NCBI RefSeq assembly: GCF_932526225.1 | Contig: NC_064035.1 | Location: 7,005,501-7,069,500, forward strand | Origin: Nematostella vectensis | Taxonomy: Eukaryota; Cnidaria; Anthozoa; Actiniaria; Edwardsiidae | Direction of reading: 5' to 3' | Length of the DNA stretch: 64,000 nucleotides | In this document: positions 1-13,252 of the stretch, piece after piece | Layout: every line of letters begins with the position of its first letter | Numbering within the stretch: the stretch's first letter is position 1 | Program-made: the position numbers and the translations under genes | The notes under the pieces: generated by a model | What the model was told of the DNA's origin: nothing | The model's database searches: none | The model's input: the letters and a program-made list of their open reading frames with translations, nothing else

Positions 1-3000
1 GACTCTATCTGCTACAAAAGGTCAAATTACGCAATGCGTGCAATCGCTTTCACAAATGAATCTAGCAAAAGAGAGGAAATCTACCTCTCATCTAATAAAT
101 ATATTTGTATCTTGGGCTTTCTTTCCAAACGCATTAATATATTTAGTGGAGAAATATTCACGCTTTACTTGACTACGTACGCGTGTAGAAGGAATTTGAC
201 CTTGCTAACAAAACCACAATTTGACAGATAGTGCTTGTTGTCAATTAACACCTTGGCTACTAGATATGGCTCTGACAAAACAAATAGATTAGTGCAGTGA
301 CACGAATAGGGAACTGTTCCTTATTCAAGTTAGTTTTCGCGAATAAGGAAATGGAATCTCCCAACGTCCGATTTCGTTTTACGACTTATCCGAATAAGGA
401 ATAGACTATGAAGAGGATTGTCAGTGTTTGCTCATCATTTCTTAATAAAGGAAAGGAAATATCATAACGCCCGATTTCGCTTTAACGACTCCTTTCGAAA
501 GAGTTCTCGAAAAAGGAAATGGTATTTCATAACTCCCGATCTCGTTTTAACTACTTATCCGAATAAGGAATAGACTAAAAAGAGGGTCGTTTATGTTTTC
601 TAAACATTTTTCGAATAAGGAAATGGTATTTCATAACGCCTGATTTCGTTTTACCTACTTAGGAATAGACTAAAGAGAGGGTCGTTTGTGTTTTCTAAAC
701 ATTTCTCGAATAAGGAAATGGTAATTCATAACTCCCGATCTCGTTTTAACTACTTATCCGAATAAGGAATAGACTATAAAGAGGGTTTTTCTATATTTTC
801 TAAACATTTCTCGAATTTCTCGAATAAGGAAATGGAATTTCATAACGCCCGATCTCGTTTTAACTACTTATCCGAATAAGGAATAGACTAAAAAGAGGGT
901 CGTTAGTGTTTTCTAAACAATTCTCGAGAAAGGAAATGGTATTTCATAACGCCTGATTTCTTCTTAAATATTTATTCCAATAAGGAATCTACTTTAAAGA
1001 GGATTGTTAGTATTTTCTCACAATTTGTTTAGAGGAGTATATTCGCGCTTTACTTGACTACGTACGTATGTCGCGTGAATTTGACCTTGCTAACAAAACC
1101 ACCATTTGATAGATAGTACTTGTTGTCAATTAACACCTTGGCTACTAGATATGGCTCTGACAAAACAAATAGATTAGTGCAGTGACACGAATAGGGAACT
1201 GTTCCTTATTCAAGTTAGTTTTCGCGAATAAGGAAATGGAATCTCCCAACGTCCGATTTCGTTTTACGACTTATCCGAATAAGGAATAGACTATGAAGAG
1301 GATTGTCAGTGTTTGCTCATCATTTCTCAATAAAGGAAAGGAAATATCATAACGCCCGATTTCGCTTTAACGACTCCTTTCGAAAGAGTTCTCGAAAAAG
1401 GAAATGGTATTTCATAACTCCCGATCTCGTTTTAACTACTTATCCGAATAAGGAATAGACTAAAAAGAGGGTCGTTAATGTTTTCTAAACATTTCTCGAA
1501 TAAGGAAATGGTATTTCATAACGCCTGATTTCGTTTTACCTACTTATCCGAATAAGGAATAGACTAAAGAGAGGGTTCTTTAGTATTTTCTAAACATTTC
1601 TTTAATAAGGAAATGGTATTTTATAACGCCTGATTTCTTTTTAAATAATTTTTCGAATAAGGAATCTACTTTAAAGAGGATTGTTAGTATTTTCTCACAA
1701 TTTGTTTAGAGGAGTATATTCGCGCTTTACTTGACTACGTACGTATGTCATGTGAATTTGACCTTACTAACAAAACCACAATTTGATAGATAGTACTTGT
1801 TGTCAATTAACACCTTGGCTACTAGATATGGCTCTGACAAAACAAATAGATTAGTGCAGTGACACGAATAGGGAACTGTTCCTTATTCAAGTTAGTTTTC
1901 GCGAATAAGGAAATGGAATCTCCCAACGTCCGATTTCGTTTTACGACTTATCCGAATAAGGAATAGACTATGAAGAGGATTGTCAGTGTTTGCTCATCAT
2001 TTCTCAATAAAGGAAAGGAAATATCATAATGCCCGATTTCGCTTTAACGACTCCTTTCAAAAGAGTTCTCGAAAAAGGAAATGGTATTTCATAACTCCCG
2101 ATCTCGTTTTACGACTTATCCGAATAAGGAATAGACTATGAGGAGGATTGTCAGTGTTTGCTCATCATTTCTCAATAAAGGAAATGAAATTTCATAACTC
2201 CCAATTTCGCTTTAACTACTTATCAGAATAAGGAATAGACTAAAAAGAGGGTCGTTTATGTTTTCTAAACATTTCTCGAATAAGAAAATGGAATTTCATA
2301 ACGCCCGATCTCGTTTTACGACTTATCCGAATAAGGAATAGACTAAAGAGAGGGTTCTTTAGTATTTTCTTAACATTTCTCGAATAAGGAAATGGTATTT
2401 CATAACGCCTGATTTCGTTTTAACTACTTATCCAAATAAGGAATAGACTAAAAAGAGGGTCGTTTGTGTTTTCTAAACATTTCTCGAATAAAGAAATGGA
2501 ATTTTATAACGCCCGATATCGTTTTACGACTTATCCGAATAAGGAATAGAGAAAGAGAGGGTTCTTTAGTATTTTCTAAACATTTCTCGAATAAGGAAAT
2601 GGTATTTCATAACGCCTGATTTCGTTTTAACTACTTATCCGAATAAGGAATAAACTATGAAGAATATTGTCAGTGTTTGTGTGTTTTGTGAAATACCATT
2701 TCCTTATTCGAGAAATGTTTAGAAAACACAAACGACCCTCTTTTTAGTCTGTTCCTTATTCGGATAAGTAGGTAAAACGAAATCAGGCGTTATGAAATAC
2801 CATTTCCTTATTCGAAAAATGTTTAGAAAACATAAACGACCCTCTTTTTAGTCTATTCCTTATTCGGATAAGTAGTTAAAACGAGATCGGGAGTTATGAA
2901 ATACCATTTCCTTATTCGAGAAATGTTTAGAAAGTACTAAAGAACCCTCTTTTTAGTCTGTTCCTTATTCGGATAAGTAGGTAAAACGAAATCAGGCGTT

Positions 3001-4051
3001 ATGAAATACCATTTCCTTATTCGAAAAATGTTTAGAAAACATAAACGACCCTCTTTTTAGTCTATTCCTTATTCGGATAAGTAGTTAAAACGAGATCGGG
3101 AGTTATGAAATACCATTTCCTTATTCGAGAAATGTTTAGAAAGTACTAAAGAACCCTCTTTTTAGTCTGTTCCTTATTCGGATAAGTAGGTAAAACGAAA
3201 TCAGGCGTTATGAAATACCATTTCCTTATTCGAAAAATGTTTAGAAAACATAAACGACCCTCTTTTTAGTCTATTCCTTATTCGGATAAGTAGTTAAAAC
3301 GAGATCGGGAGTTATGAAATACCATTTCCTTATTCGAGAAATGTTTAGAAAGTACTAAAGAACCCTCTCTTTACTCTATTCCTTATTCGGATAAGTCGTA
3401 AAACGAAATCGGACGTTGGGAGATTCCATTTACTTATTCGAGAAATGTTTAGAAAATATAAAAAACCCTCTTTTTAGTCTATTCCTTATTCGGATAAGTA
3501 GTTAAAACGAGATCGGGAGTTATGAAATACCATTTCCTTTTTCGAGAACTCTTTCGAAAGGAGTCGTTAAAGCGAAATCGGGCGTCATGATATTTCCTTT
3601 CCTTTATTGAGAAATGATGAGCAAACACTGACAATCCTCTTCATAGTCTATTCCTTATTCGGATAAGTCGTAAAACGAAATCGGACGTTGGGAGATTCCA
3701 TTTCCTTATCCGCGAAAACTAACTTGAATAAGGAACAGTTCCCTATTCGTGTCACTGCACTAATCTATTTGTTTTGTCAGAGCCATATCTAGTAGCCAAG
3801 GTGTTACTTGACAACAAGCACTATCTGTCAAATTGTGGTTTTGTTAGCAAGGTCAAATTCCTTCTACACGCGTACGTAGTCAAGTAAAACGTGAATATTT
3901 CTCCTCTAAATATATTAATGCGTTTGAAAAGAAAGCCTAAGATACAAATACATTTATTAGATGAGAGGTAGATTTCCTCTCTTTTGCTAGATTCATTTGT
4001 GAAAGCGATTGCACGCATTGCGTAATTTGACCTTTTGTAGCAGATAGAGTC
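1..4051. mobile_element. Large palindromic foldback-type element with tandem repeats
   Basis: The first about 300 bases reappear as a near-perfect reverse complement at about 3755-4051: 1-11 pairs with 4041-4051, and both arms carry the same spurious 65-residue open frame. Between the arms, a unit of about 105-120 bp containing CGAATAAGGAA and a TTCATAACgCC-like block is repeated many times, in one orientation from about 310 to 2680 and in the opposite orientation from about 2690 to 3750. The subterminal segment around 150-340 is repeated near 1030-1230 and 1710-1900. No transposase is visible, so it is probably non-autonomous. Because the left arm starts exactly at the window edge, the true left end and any target duplication cannot be seen. 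Confidence 0.85.
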
Positions 4052-5890
4052 TCATGTTCACAGCTCCGTTAAAGCATCCAAATTTACCCGACGAAAATGC
4101 TGTTGGACTTGTTCTGAATAAACTGTTATGCCTAAATACTGTTTCAACTCGAATTAAAAGGTATCATGTAAGTACCCCCCCGGATTTGAATAAGGAACTG
4201 AGCGAATAAGGAAACAGACGAAAAAGGAACTGCGAATAAGGAACTAACTTCACTCTGGTCACGCTTCTACCTTGCCAATTTGGATTGGGCTATGAGCCAA
4301 TATCTGGACCTGAGTAAAGCTGGGACAGTACTGCTACATGGCAAAAGCATTCTTATAAAATAAAATATTGAGCTTTGATGTGCCAAGTAAAATGCCATAT
4401 TTCTTAAGTATGCTTTGATTCGGGAGCAACACAAACTCCACATCAAGTCAATTTTTACTTCTTGCAACAAGAATCATTTAGTAAGTTACAGTATAGTAGT
4501 TTTACAGAATCAATTCAAGTGTTTCGATTCAATTTAGCCACCGAGTCAGTACAATTTTTTCAGGTTGCAATAGCGCAAATTTCAAGTGAAAGCTTTTATT
4601 TTAATATTTCTAGTTTTTTTTTTCCTTCTAACTATCGATCATCACGAGCCTGATACGAAGCGATACCCTTCAACACTCTCAGTACTATAATGACTGTTAA
4701 CAAGGCCTAAACGAAAAGCTTTAAAAGCAACAAATAGAAACCTCAAAGTAACTTAGAGCACTTGAAGTTAATGCTTTTTTGACTCGAGGGGTGAAAAGTT
4801 GATTCAATAGTAAAACCTGAATGATTGAGACTTTATCACACGCGTAGACTTCAGCAGCAGCGAAACTACAAAATGTGTTTTAAAACTTTCACTGAGTTGC
4901 GGTAAAACAATTTACCTTTTGCTTCCTGGTCTCGTTTTAGTTCATTGAGCCGATGGTACAGACGACAGCATTCCGCCTTCTACGGGTTGTTTCTACTCGA
5001 CCAGCCACTCGTGAATGAAGTCGCTACTTGACAAAGGTCGTGTTGTTTTTGAGGGGCGGGAATTTCCCGCCAATGGATACCACGTGACCATATACTGAAG
5101 TTAGGAGGGGAGGGGTGGTTATTAAATTTCTATGATTTGGAACCTAGATAGACATAATAGGCAGATGAAATACCCATACCAAAATAATGATTAAGACTGA
5201 TTGCTTGAGAACTTAAAGCAAAATCATTCGCCAGTTCCTTTATAAATATATCTGTTTTAAATATTTTAGAAAATTTGAAATCGTTTTTACAGGTCTCAAT
5301 GATATTTTTTGGCAGGGCACACATTTTTTATTTCTTTTATAGGAACCTTTAAAATCGTACCAAAAGAGGCTGTAGGTGTAAAATTTTATGTAAGAATATT
5401 TTTTGGCAAATTATTGGTTGAATCTATAAATAATAACTTAATTAAATATTTGGCTTATCTGCCTTGAATTGACATACACAAGAACAGTCCCAGGCATAAA
5501 GCCACCTCTCACTATTATTCACTATTAAAGTTTATTGCTTTGTGAATGAAAAAGTTAAAAGCTTATATTACAAATTTAAAATTCTACAAACATAGTCTAC
5601 TAACAGCAAGTTACTGTATAAATAAAATGTTATACATTCTCATTTGATTTTTAGCCTTTAATTGACACAGCGCTACTTGAAAAAGGGATAAAAAGTTCCA
5701 TTCTGTAAATTCTAAAGAACAAATAAGCTTTACAGCTGGGGATGGGGTGGAGGAGAGATGGCGTTCCCTAGACTTAACTGTTAGGATAATGGTCATACCC
5801 TTTGGGTTTCTTTTAATCATGTAGATGAGCATACTTTACCAAAATCCTAGGAATAGCCACCCCCCCACCCCCAAATCAGCAGAAGCTACA
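4052..5890. other. Intergenic, no gene recognised
   Basis: AT-rich sequence with only short open frames that lack homology or codon signal. At 4187-4250 there are several isolated 'gaataaggaac' motifs like those inside the foldback element, suggesting a fragment of the same repeat family just outside its arm. A poly-C/A stretch lies near 5860-5875. Confidence 0.6.
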
Positions 5891-6409
5891 TACAGTGGAG
5901 CCTGGATTTTACTAGGTGCCTTGGGAGAAAGAAAATATATCGTAAAATCGAGGTATTGTTAAAGAGGTCCTCGATTTTACAATATAAAGGAAAACCCTTT
6001 GAAAATATCATTGTAGCGAGGTCAAGTTAATTATCAACTTTTACGAAATAATATTATTGTAACTGTACTCTGGGTAAGACTGTACAGTTACTCTCTGTAA
6101 GACTTTAATCTCCATGTAACAAGATCTGTCAAGTCAAGAAAATCGATTAACTGTACTGTACATGTGTGGTGTATCAAGTTTTACTCTCTTTCTTGATAGA
6201 CAGAATTAGTAATATCATTGTACCAAGGTCAAAATTACGCTTGGGAAAACAGATTTTTATAGTAAAATCAAGAATATTGTTGTATCCAATATATTAGATC
6301 GAGGTTATTTTTCAAACAATTCACTGTATTTCCGCCGGGAGAAAGGAACATCATCGTAAAATTGAGGTTATCATAAAATCCAGAATTGTAATATCCAGGT
6401 TCCGCTGTA
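5891..6409. mobile_element. Short TA-flanked DNA transposon (MITE), pogo/Tigger-like ends
   Basis: The left end reads CAGTGGAGCCTGGATTTTAC and the reverse complement of the right end reads CAGCGGAACCTGGATATTAC, each directly flanked by TA (5891-5892 and 6408-6409). The terminal inverted repeats differ at only a few positions. About 515 bp long with no transposase frame, so non-autonomous. TA target duplication and CAGTxGAACCT-type ends are typical of Tc1/mariner-pogo elements; the family assignment is inference. Confidence 0.75.
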
Positions 6410-6593
6410 TAATATATATTTACTTGGACACTCAGTGCATTTGATGCATTTTAATGCACTGAGTACTCAAGTGATTGTATAACAGCAACTGTCAAGTCTA
6501 GCACTATTTTGGCTCCCGGTGAAAGATTTCAACTGGAATATAATATATATTATTACAATGACAAAGAATAAAATCTTCTGCATGAATTCTCTT

Positions 6594-9365
6594 TCAGCTT
6601 TCAGGTTTCATAAATTTCCCTTGCACAAATATCCTGGGAACATCAATATTCTCTTTTTTGTTTACAGTTCTTTTTTCAACATACTTATTCATTAGTACTA
6701 CAAAGCCTGCCTTTTTAAAAAGCACTTCTAAGTCATCTGTAAAAAAAGTAAAGGAAAAGTTATGAGGACACAAATAGGAAGTTGATTAGGTTTTTGTTCA
6801 TCTCCGAAACCTCCCCCACATAACTTATTTTTGTACACTTCCTTAGTACCAAGTTCACAATGATGCCACAAATATTCCTTTAACTTCATGTCCCAATACA
6901 AAATTAACTACCTCATCATGCTTTTATCTACCCATGGTTTCTTAGGTTATAGAACTGCTATTTGCCAATCTCAATTTGGTATTTCACACTGACAACCTTT
7001 AAAATAGGTGTATATGGAAAATAGCTACATTTAAATCATTCAGATATCTTCAAATGTCTTGCTATACCTTGAGAAAAATAAAAGGCTCTTGTTCCATCTT
7101 GACGAACATAGAACTGTTCTGACAGCTTGTGTCCAGGAGCAAATCTCAACATGGCATGGTCATAAAGTCCATAATCACGCAATAATAGTAAGCCCCCAGG
7201 CTTGAGAACCTGTAAAAAAGATAATATGGTAGTACCCAATTTTGTTCATATGTAGTATTGACAAGTATTTTAAGTAATTGTGAAAAAGACCATATAACAG
7301 TGCTGTACACTGCCCTGATTACTATAGCACCATTATGAAACACTGTCAAGACTGTAATTAACTAAGCTGTTCAAGCCAAGCACATAGCAAGGTGTAGTTG
7401 CAGGGCCACACCCACCTCCACCCCCCAAAAGCTGTCTTTTCCTATTTTCCTATTGAAGAATAGCCTAATTTTAGGTGTGATATATATGCCTCATTCCCTC
7501 AGTAAATCCTGCCACATGTCGGCAGCCATGGTACATGGTACCAAGGTTCAAGTTATACAAAAATCATTAATTAATGGCTATAAACAAAAATATGGGTCAT
7601 TATGCTGCAAAAATTGAGGATCAGAACAGTAAAAGAGAATAGGACTACAAAAATTGTTGTACCTTGAAGATATTGAGCAAAGCAGTAATCATTTTATCAG
7701 GGTGAATTGCTGATAACACGAATATCAAGGTAGCAATATCAACACTGCACGCAGGAATGTTTTCAAGTAGATCATCTTTAGTCAGATCACATTGAAATGC
7801 ATTCACTTTTGCCTCATCATAGAAGGGGCTCTCCTGTAAAATGAGAAAAATGTAACGCTTATGAGATTAGGAGATGTAAGGGGATTGGCTTACAATCGAT
7901 TTCATTGTTGTCCATGAAGTAAGGGGGTTCACAAGGGGTAAGGGGGGTCAAATATTATTATTCGATGCCTTGTGTAGGATCTTTATCTTGTATGATATTA
8001 AAAACAAAAACAAATGGATTAAGGTGTCAAAAAATCTACAAATAGGTTAATGCTGTGGACTTAAAAGCAATCCTCATGCAAGTAAATTGAAGACATCTGA
8101 AACTTGTTAATGTCTTTATTTCTTGGACAACATAAATGGATAATAAACAACCTACCTTAACAAAATTAACAGCCCTAGGTGAGAAGTCACAAGCATGGAA
8201 ATAAAAATTATAGCCCTCTTCCAGCAAGGGGTTGATGAGGTTTCCTACCCCACAACCAGCTTCAAGAAGAACTTTTTCATTTAACTTTTCATCCTAAATA
8301 ATAACAAAACAAAATTAGAAACAACCCATTTACAAAACAGGAATTTTCACTATGATACTAAAACAGAAAACATTCCGACATTTCACAGAACTTTTATTTT
8401 AATTGTTACTTTGACCAATCATATGGTGAGTAGCCTGTAATGCAACGTGAACATGTGAATGTTCTCACCCTAAATCCCAAAATAGCTTAAACTGCTTTTT
8501 CTCGTGTCGTGTCGTCAGCCAACTAAATTTCCACTTGCCTTTCACCTAACAACATTCAAAGCTCGCCTTGACAACATGCTGTTGTGACGTCCAAACTTAT
8601 AGTTTTTATGCAAAAAATCATTGACAAACTACTGGCATTCAACGGTTAACTGGGCAGTGCAGTACATTCACTCAAAATATAAAGCGAAACCCAATCCTCA
8701 ATAGTCAGTGTTTCTCCCACTGGTCACCAAAGTTTATGGATTGGTATATCTCTTATACATTATAAGCTTTTTGTATGAGTTTTTAACTTAGTGAAATAAC
8801 ATAATAAAATTAATTGTAATTTCTTGTTTGTTCTTTATGAACTTCTTTTGGGGTTATTCTTGCAGCACCTTCCTATTTAAATAAAGACGAATGATCCCAA
8901 GTTTCTAAGAGGTGTCTGGGAGGTTCCACAGAGGTAATAATCTGCAATTATTAGTTATTTTGCAAATCCATGAGCTTTGATCTTGTGTGACCTTTTCTGA
9001 TCCCATTTAGTGTCGGATCGAGGTCTGGTGATAAGAGAGCATATTTCCATGGCTATTTCCATAATCCATGGTCGTGTTTATCTGAATCACTAACAACTGA
9101 ACCTAACCTCCACGTTGAGTAACTCAGTGAATTCTCTTGTTGTCCAACGCCTGTCCTTGAAAAAGTTTGTTGAATTTCTCTTGTAAAACAAATCCCAGTT
9201 TTTACGAGCATCTTGCTCTAACTTGTTTCTTTTGAATTCTGAAATACAGGAAGTGTCTCGTTCAAGTTTTTGTTTCTCTTCGTCTGTTAAAACTCTGGGG
9301 TATAGACCTTGTATAGAAGACTCCGTCTCATTTTGAATGTCTCTAATGTCTTTTCCTTCCGCCAT
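6594..9365 (-). CDS. METTL6: METTL6, tRNA (cytosine-3) methyltransferase
   Basis: SAM-dependent methyltransferase of the METTL2/6/8 family; in animals METTL6 makes 3-methylcytidine at position 32 of serine tRNAs. Five exons on the minus strand with consensus junctions and consistent phase: 9365-9108, 8293-8156, 7833-7663, 7209-7068, 6736-6594, giving 283 aa, about the length of the human protein. The N-terminal region has NWDLFYKRN and FFKDRRWTTREF, hallmarks of this family. Exon 2 has the SAM-binding LEAGCGVGN motif and ACDFSPRAV; exon 3 has FQCDLTKDD and IHPDKM; exon 4 has VLKPGG, RDYGLYDHAMLRF and FYVRQDGTRAF; exon 5 ends with VPRIFVQGKF. No breaks are seen, so it should be functional. The start is the first ATG of a conserved frame, 311 bp from the divergent SUMO start. 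No canonical AATAAA was found close downstream. Confidence 0.95.
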
Positions 9366-9676
9366 CTTGAACTAGGATCCGGTTACGCTCCGTTATTTGC
9401 TAACACAGGTAGCCCAAAATCAATGTTGTTAAAAAAAAACATATATAAAAAAGAACAAGTCAAGAAGAAGAAAAAATCAAATCAAAACTGTATCTTGAAC
9501 AATAAGTCGGTAAAACATTTTAAGCATTTTTTTATATAAGTCTTATTATAGTTGAGTATGATAGAATACCCAGAGTGCATTTCTGGAGGAAAATCGGAAG
9601 GCAGTGTCCCGTGAGCCTTTGCATGCGCGATAAGCGGCGTGAACGAAGTTTGGACTTTGAAGAAAAAGCCATCACA
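9366..9676. promoter_or_regulatory. Shared divergent promoter region METTL6 / SUMO
   Basis: Only 311 bp separate the start codons of METTL6 (-) and SUMO (+), and both 5' UTRs must fit in it. It includes an A-rich stretch at about 9428-9480 and a segment with several CpG near 9600-9650. A bidirectional promoter is inferred from the geometry; no TATA box is obvious. Confidence 0.6.
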
Positions 9677-11225
9677 ATGAGTGAAGAAAATAAGGTATTT
9701 TGACATTGCTCAGCTTTTATAAGATGCAGCAAATAGATGTAACGCGATTCATGTTATTCTAATCTGTTTATTTGTGTGATTTCTCGATAGGAAGTAAAGC
9801 CAGAGTCGGAGCACATCAACTTGAAAGTCATGGGTTCGGTAAGATCTTTACTTGACACTCGCGATAATTTTGCTCGAAAATATACCCAACCAAAGTCAAT
9901 CAAGACTAGACTTGTGTGCAATTTTCTTTTCTCGGATTTAAAATAGGTTTTACTTTGTAAAAGTACTCTATTTACACATTTGCTGAGCTAGTTCATGCAG
10001 TAAATTCTATTCATCACAAGTTCTATCAAACATGACATTGTATGCTCGAATGGATTGTTTGACATTTGCGGAACATGTGAATACTTCCAAAGCCTCACAG
10101 ATTTGCTCTCCGCTCATCTTAATTTGCACTCTTCGATTATTTCGGTGTCTTCTTGTGTTGGTGATCGAGACATTGACGTTTCTACCGCGGTTTAATAAAT
10201 CATTCGGTCTAATACCATTTGGCGGGAGATTGTCCACGTGGTGTCTTGCCATCAAATTCCAATATGATCTTAGTTTCCCTGATAATGTCTTGCTTATAAA
10301 CTTAAATTTGTATTTCAGGATAACTCCGAGGTCCATTTCAAAATAAAGAAGACCACACAGTTGAAAAAATTGAAGGCAGCCTATTGTGACAGACAGGTTA
10401 GTTGTTTACTTATCTATCCCATTATGACAGGTTTTCAAAAACACTGAAATAGTGTTAATCACAAATAAGGGCACTTAATATCACACCAAAAATGACTATC
10501 ATATCCCCATCTTTTTCTAAAAGAAGAAGAGTCCATAACTTCCCACCCCGGAAACATTCAAATAACAAACTCTTAAAGTTATTATTGGTAAAAATTATCA
10601 TTAGTGAAGATGTTGACTAGCCAATTCATTTCGCTTTGATTATTACGATACCATCAGACCTATGCACAACCTCAACCTCACCCCACTAAATTAGGGTTTT
10701 AAAGTCAAATCTTGATAATCACAACAATACAGCAGGGGTTGGACATTCTATTTGATTTGTAGGATTAACCTTTTTAATATTTTTTTCCAGGGTGTTCAGA
10801 TGAACTCAGTACGATTTCTTTTCGATGGACAAAGAATAAATGATGATCAAACTCCTAAACAGGTTAGTTTATTTTGTGAAGGAAAAACACATAATTGATC
10901 ATATAGCCGTGCTCTGATTGGTCAATTCAGAACATATCCTCATCAGAGTTTATAACCCCCCATACTCCTAAAAATATACCCCAACAATCCAAGGGAGAGA
11001 TGATCTCATTTTCATTTTCAAGATATGCGATTAGAATAACTGTTGACAAACATCAACCTTGATTTCTTATCAACTTGCAGACATACAGTATGTATGAACT
11101 CAGAAACATTTGTCACCAAAATTCTACAATTCTAATGTACTTTTTGCAATTTTGTGCTATTTCAGCTTGAAATGGAAGATGATGATGTAATTGAAGTATA
11201 CCAAGAGCAGACAGGTGGATTATGA
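9677..11225 (+). CDS. SUMO1: SUMO, small ubiquitin-like modifier
   Basis: Ubiquitin-like protein conjugated to lysines of target proteins, mainly nuclear. Five exons: 9677-9694, 9791-9838, 10319-10396, 10791-10862 and 11166-11225, all in phase 0, giving 91 aa. The body matches SUMO-1 strongly: [41 protein letters not shown], then [12 protein letters not shown]. The precursor ends GG-L, so a SENP-type protease would remove just one residue to expose the di-glycine. The N terminus has VKPE (residues 8-11), a psi-K-x-E sumoylation site as in SUMO-2/3, which could permit poly-SUMO chains although the core is SUMO-1-like. A possible poly(A) signal AATAAA lies at 11503-11508. Confidence 0.95.
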
Positions 11226-11502
11226 GGAGAGGTGCATTCCCTGAGTTCAATACAAACTGTACATTAGAAACATACTGCAACAGCATTGCTACCATGCCAA
11301 GATCTGCACTTTCCCAGGATTGTTGATATAGGCGAACATTTTCTAGCTGGCAGGACCATGGATTGCCATTTTATCTGCATATTTTTTTTTTATGTTTGTA
11401 ATGTTGATGTTGTAGTTCTATCAAATGACAATAATAAGAAGTATGCTCATCTTATGATGAGGAGCAAATTCTGCACCACTTATGTTTGAATATCCATTTT
11501 GT

Positions 11503-11508
11503 AATAAA
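11503..11508 (+). terminator. Poly(A) signal candidate for SUMO
   Basis: AATAAA about 280 bp after the SUMO stop codon, followed by AT-rich sequence. Position fits a short 3' UTR; no transcript evidence. Confidence 0.5.
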
Positions 11509-13224
<1,716 letters not shown>

Positions 13225-13252
13225 TGTACATGTACAATGCTAGAATAAACTG

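Noticed and set aside
34..231. 65-residue open frame repeated at both ends of the foldback element
   Set aside because: It is the same inverted-repeat arm read twice; no domain, and it has no start context or length of a real gene.
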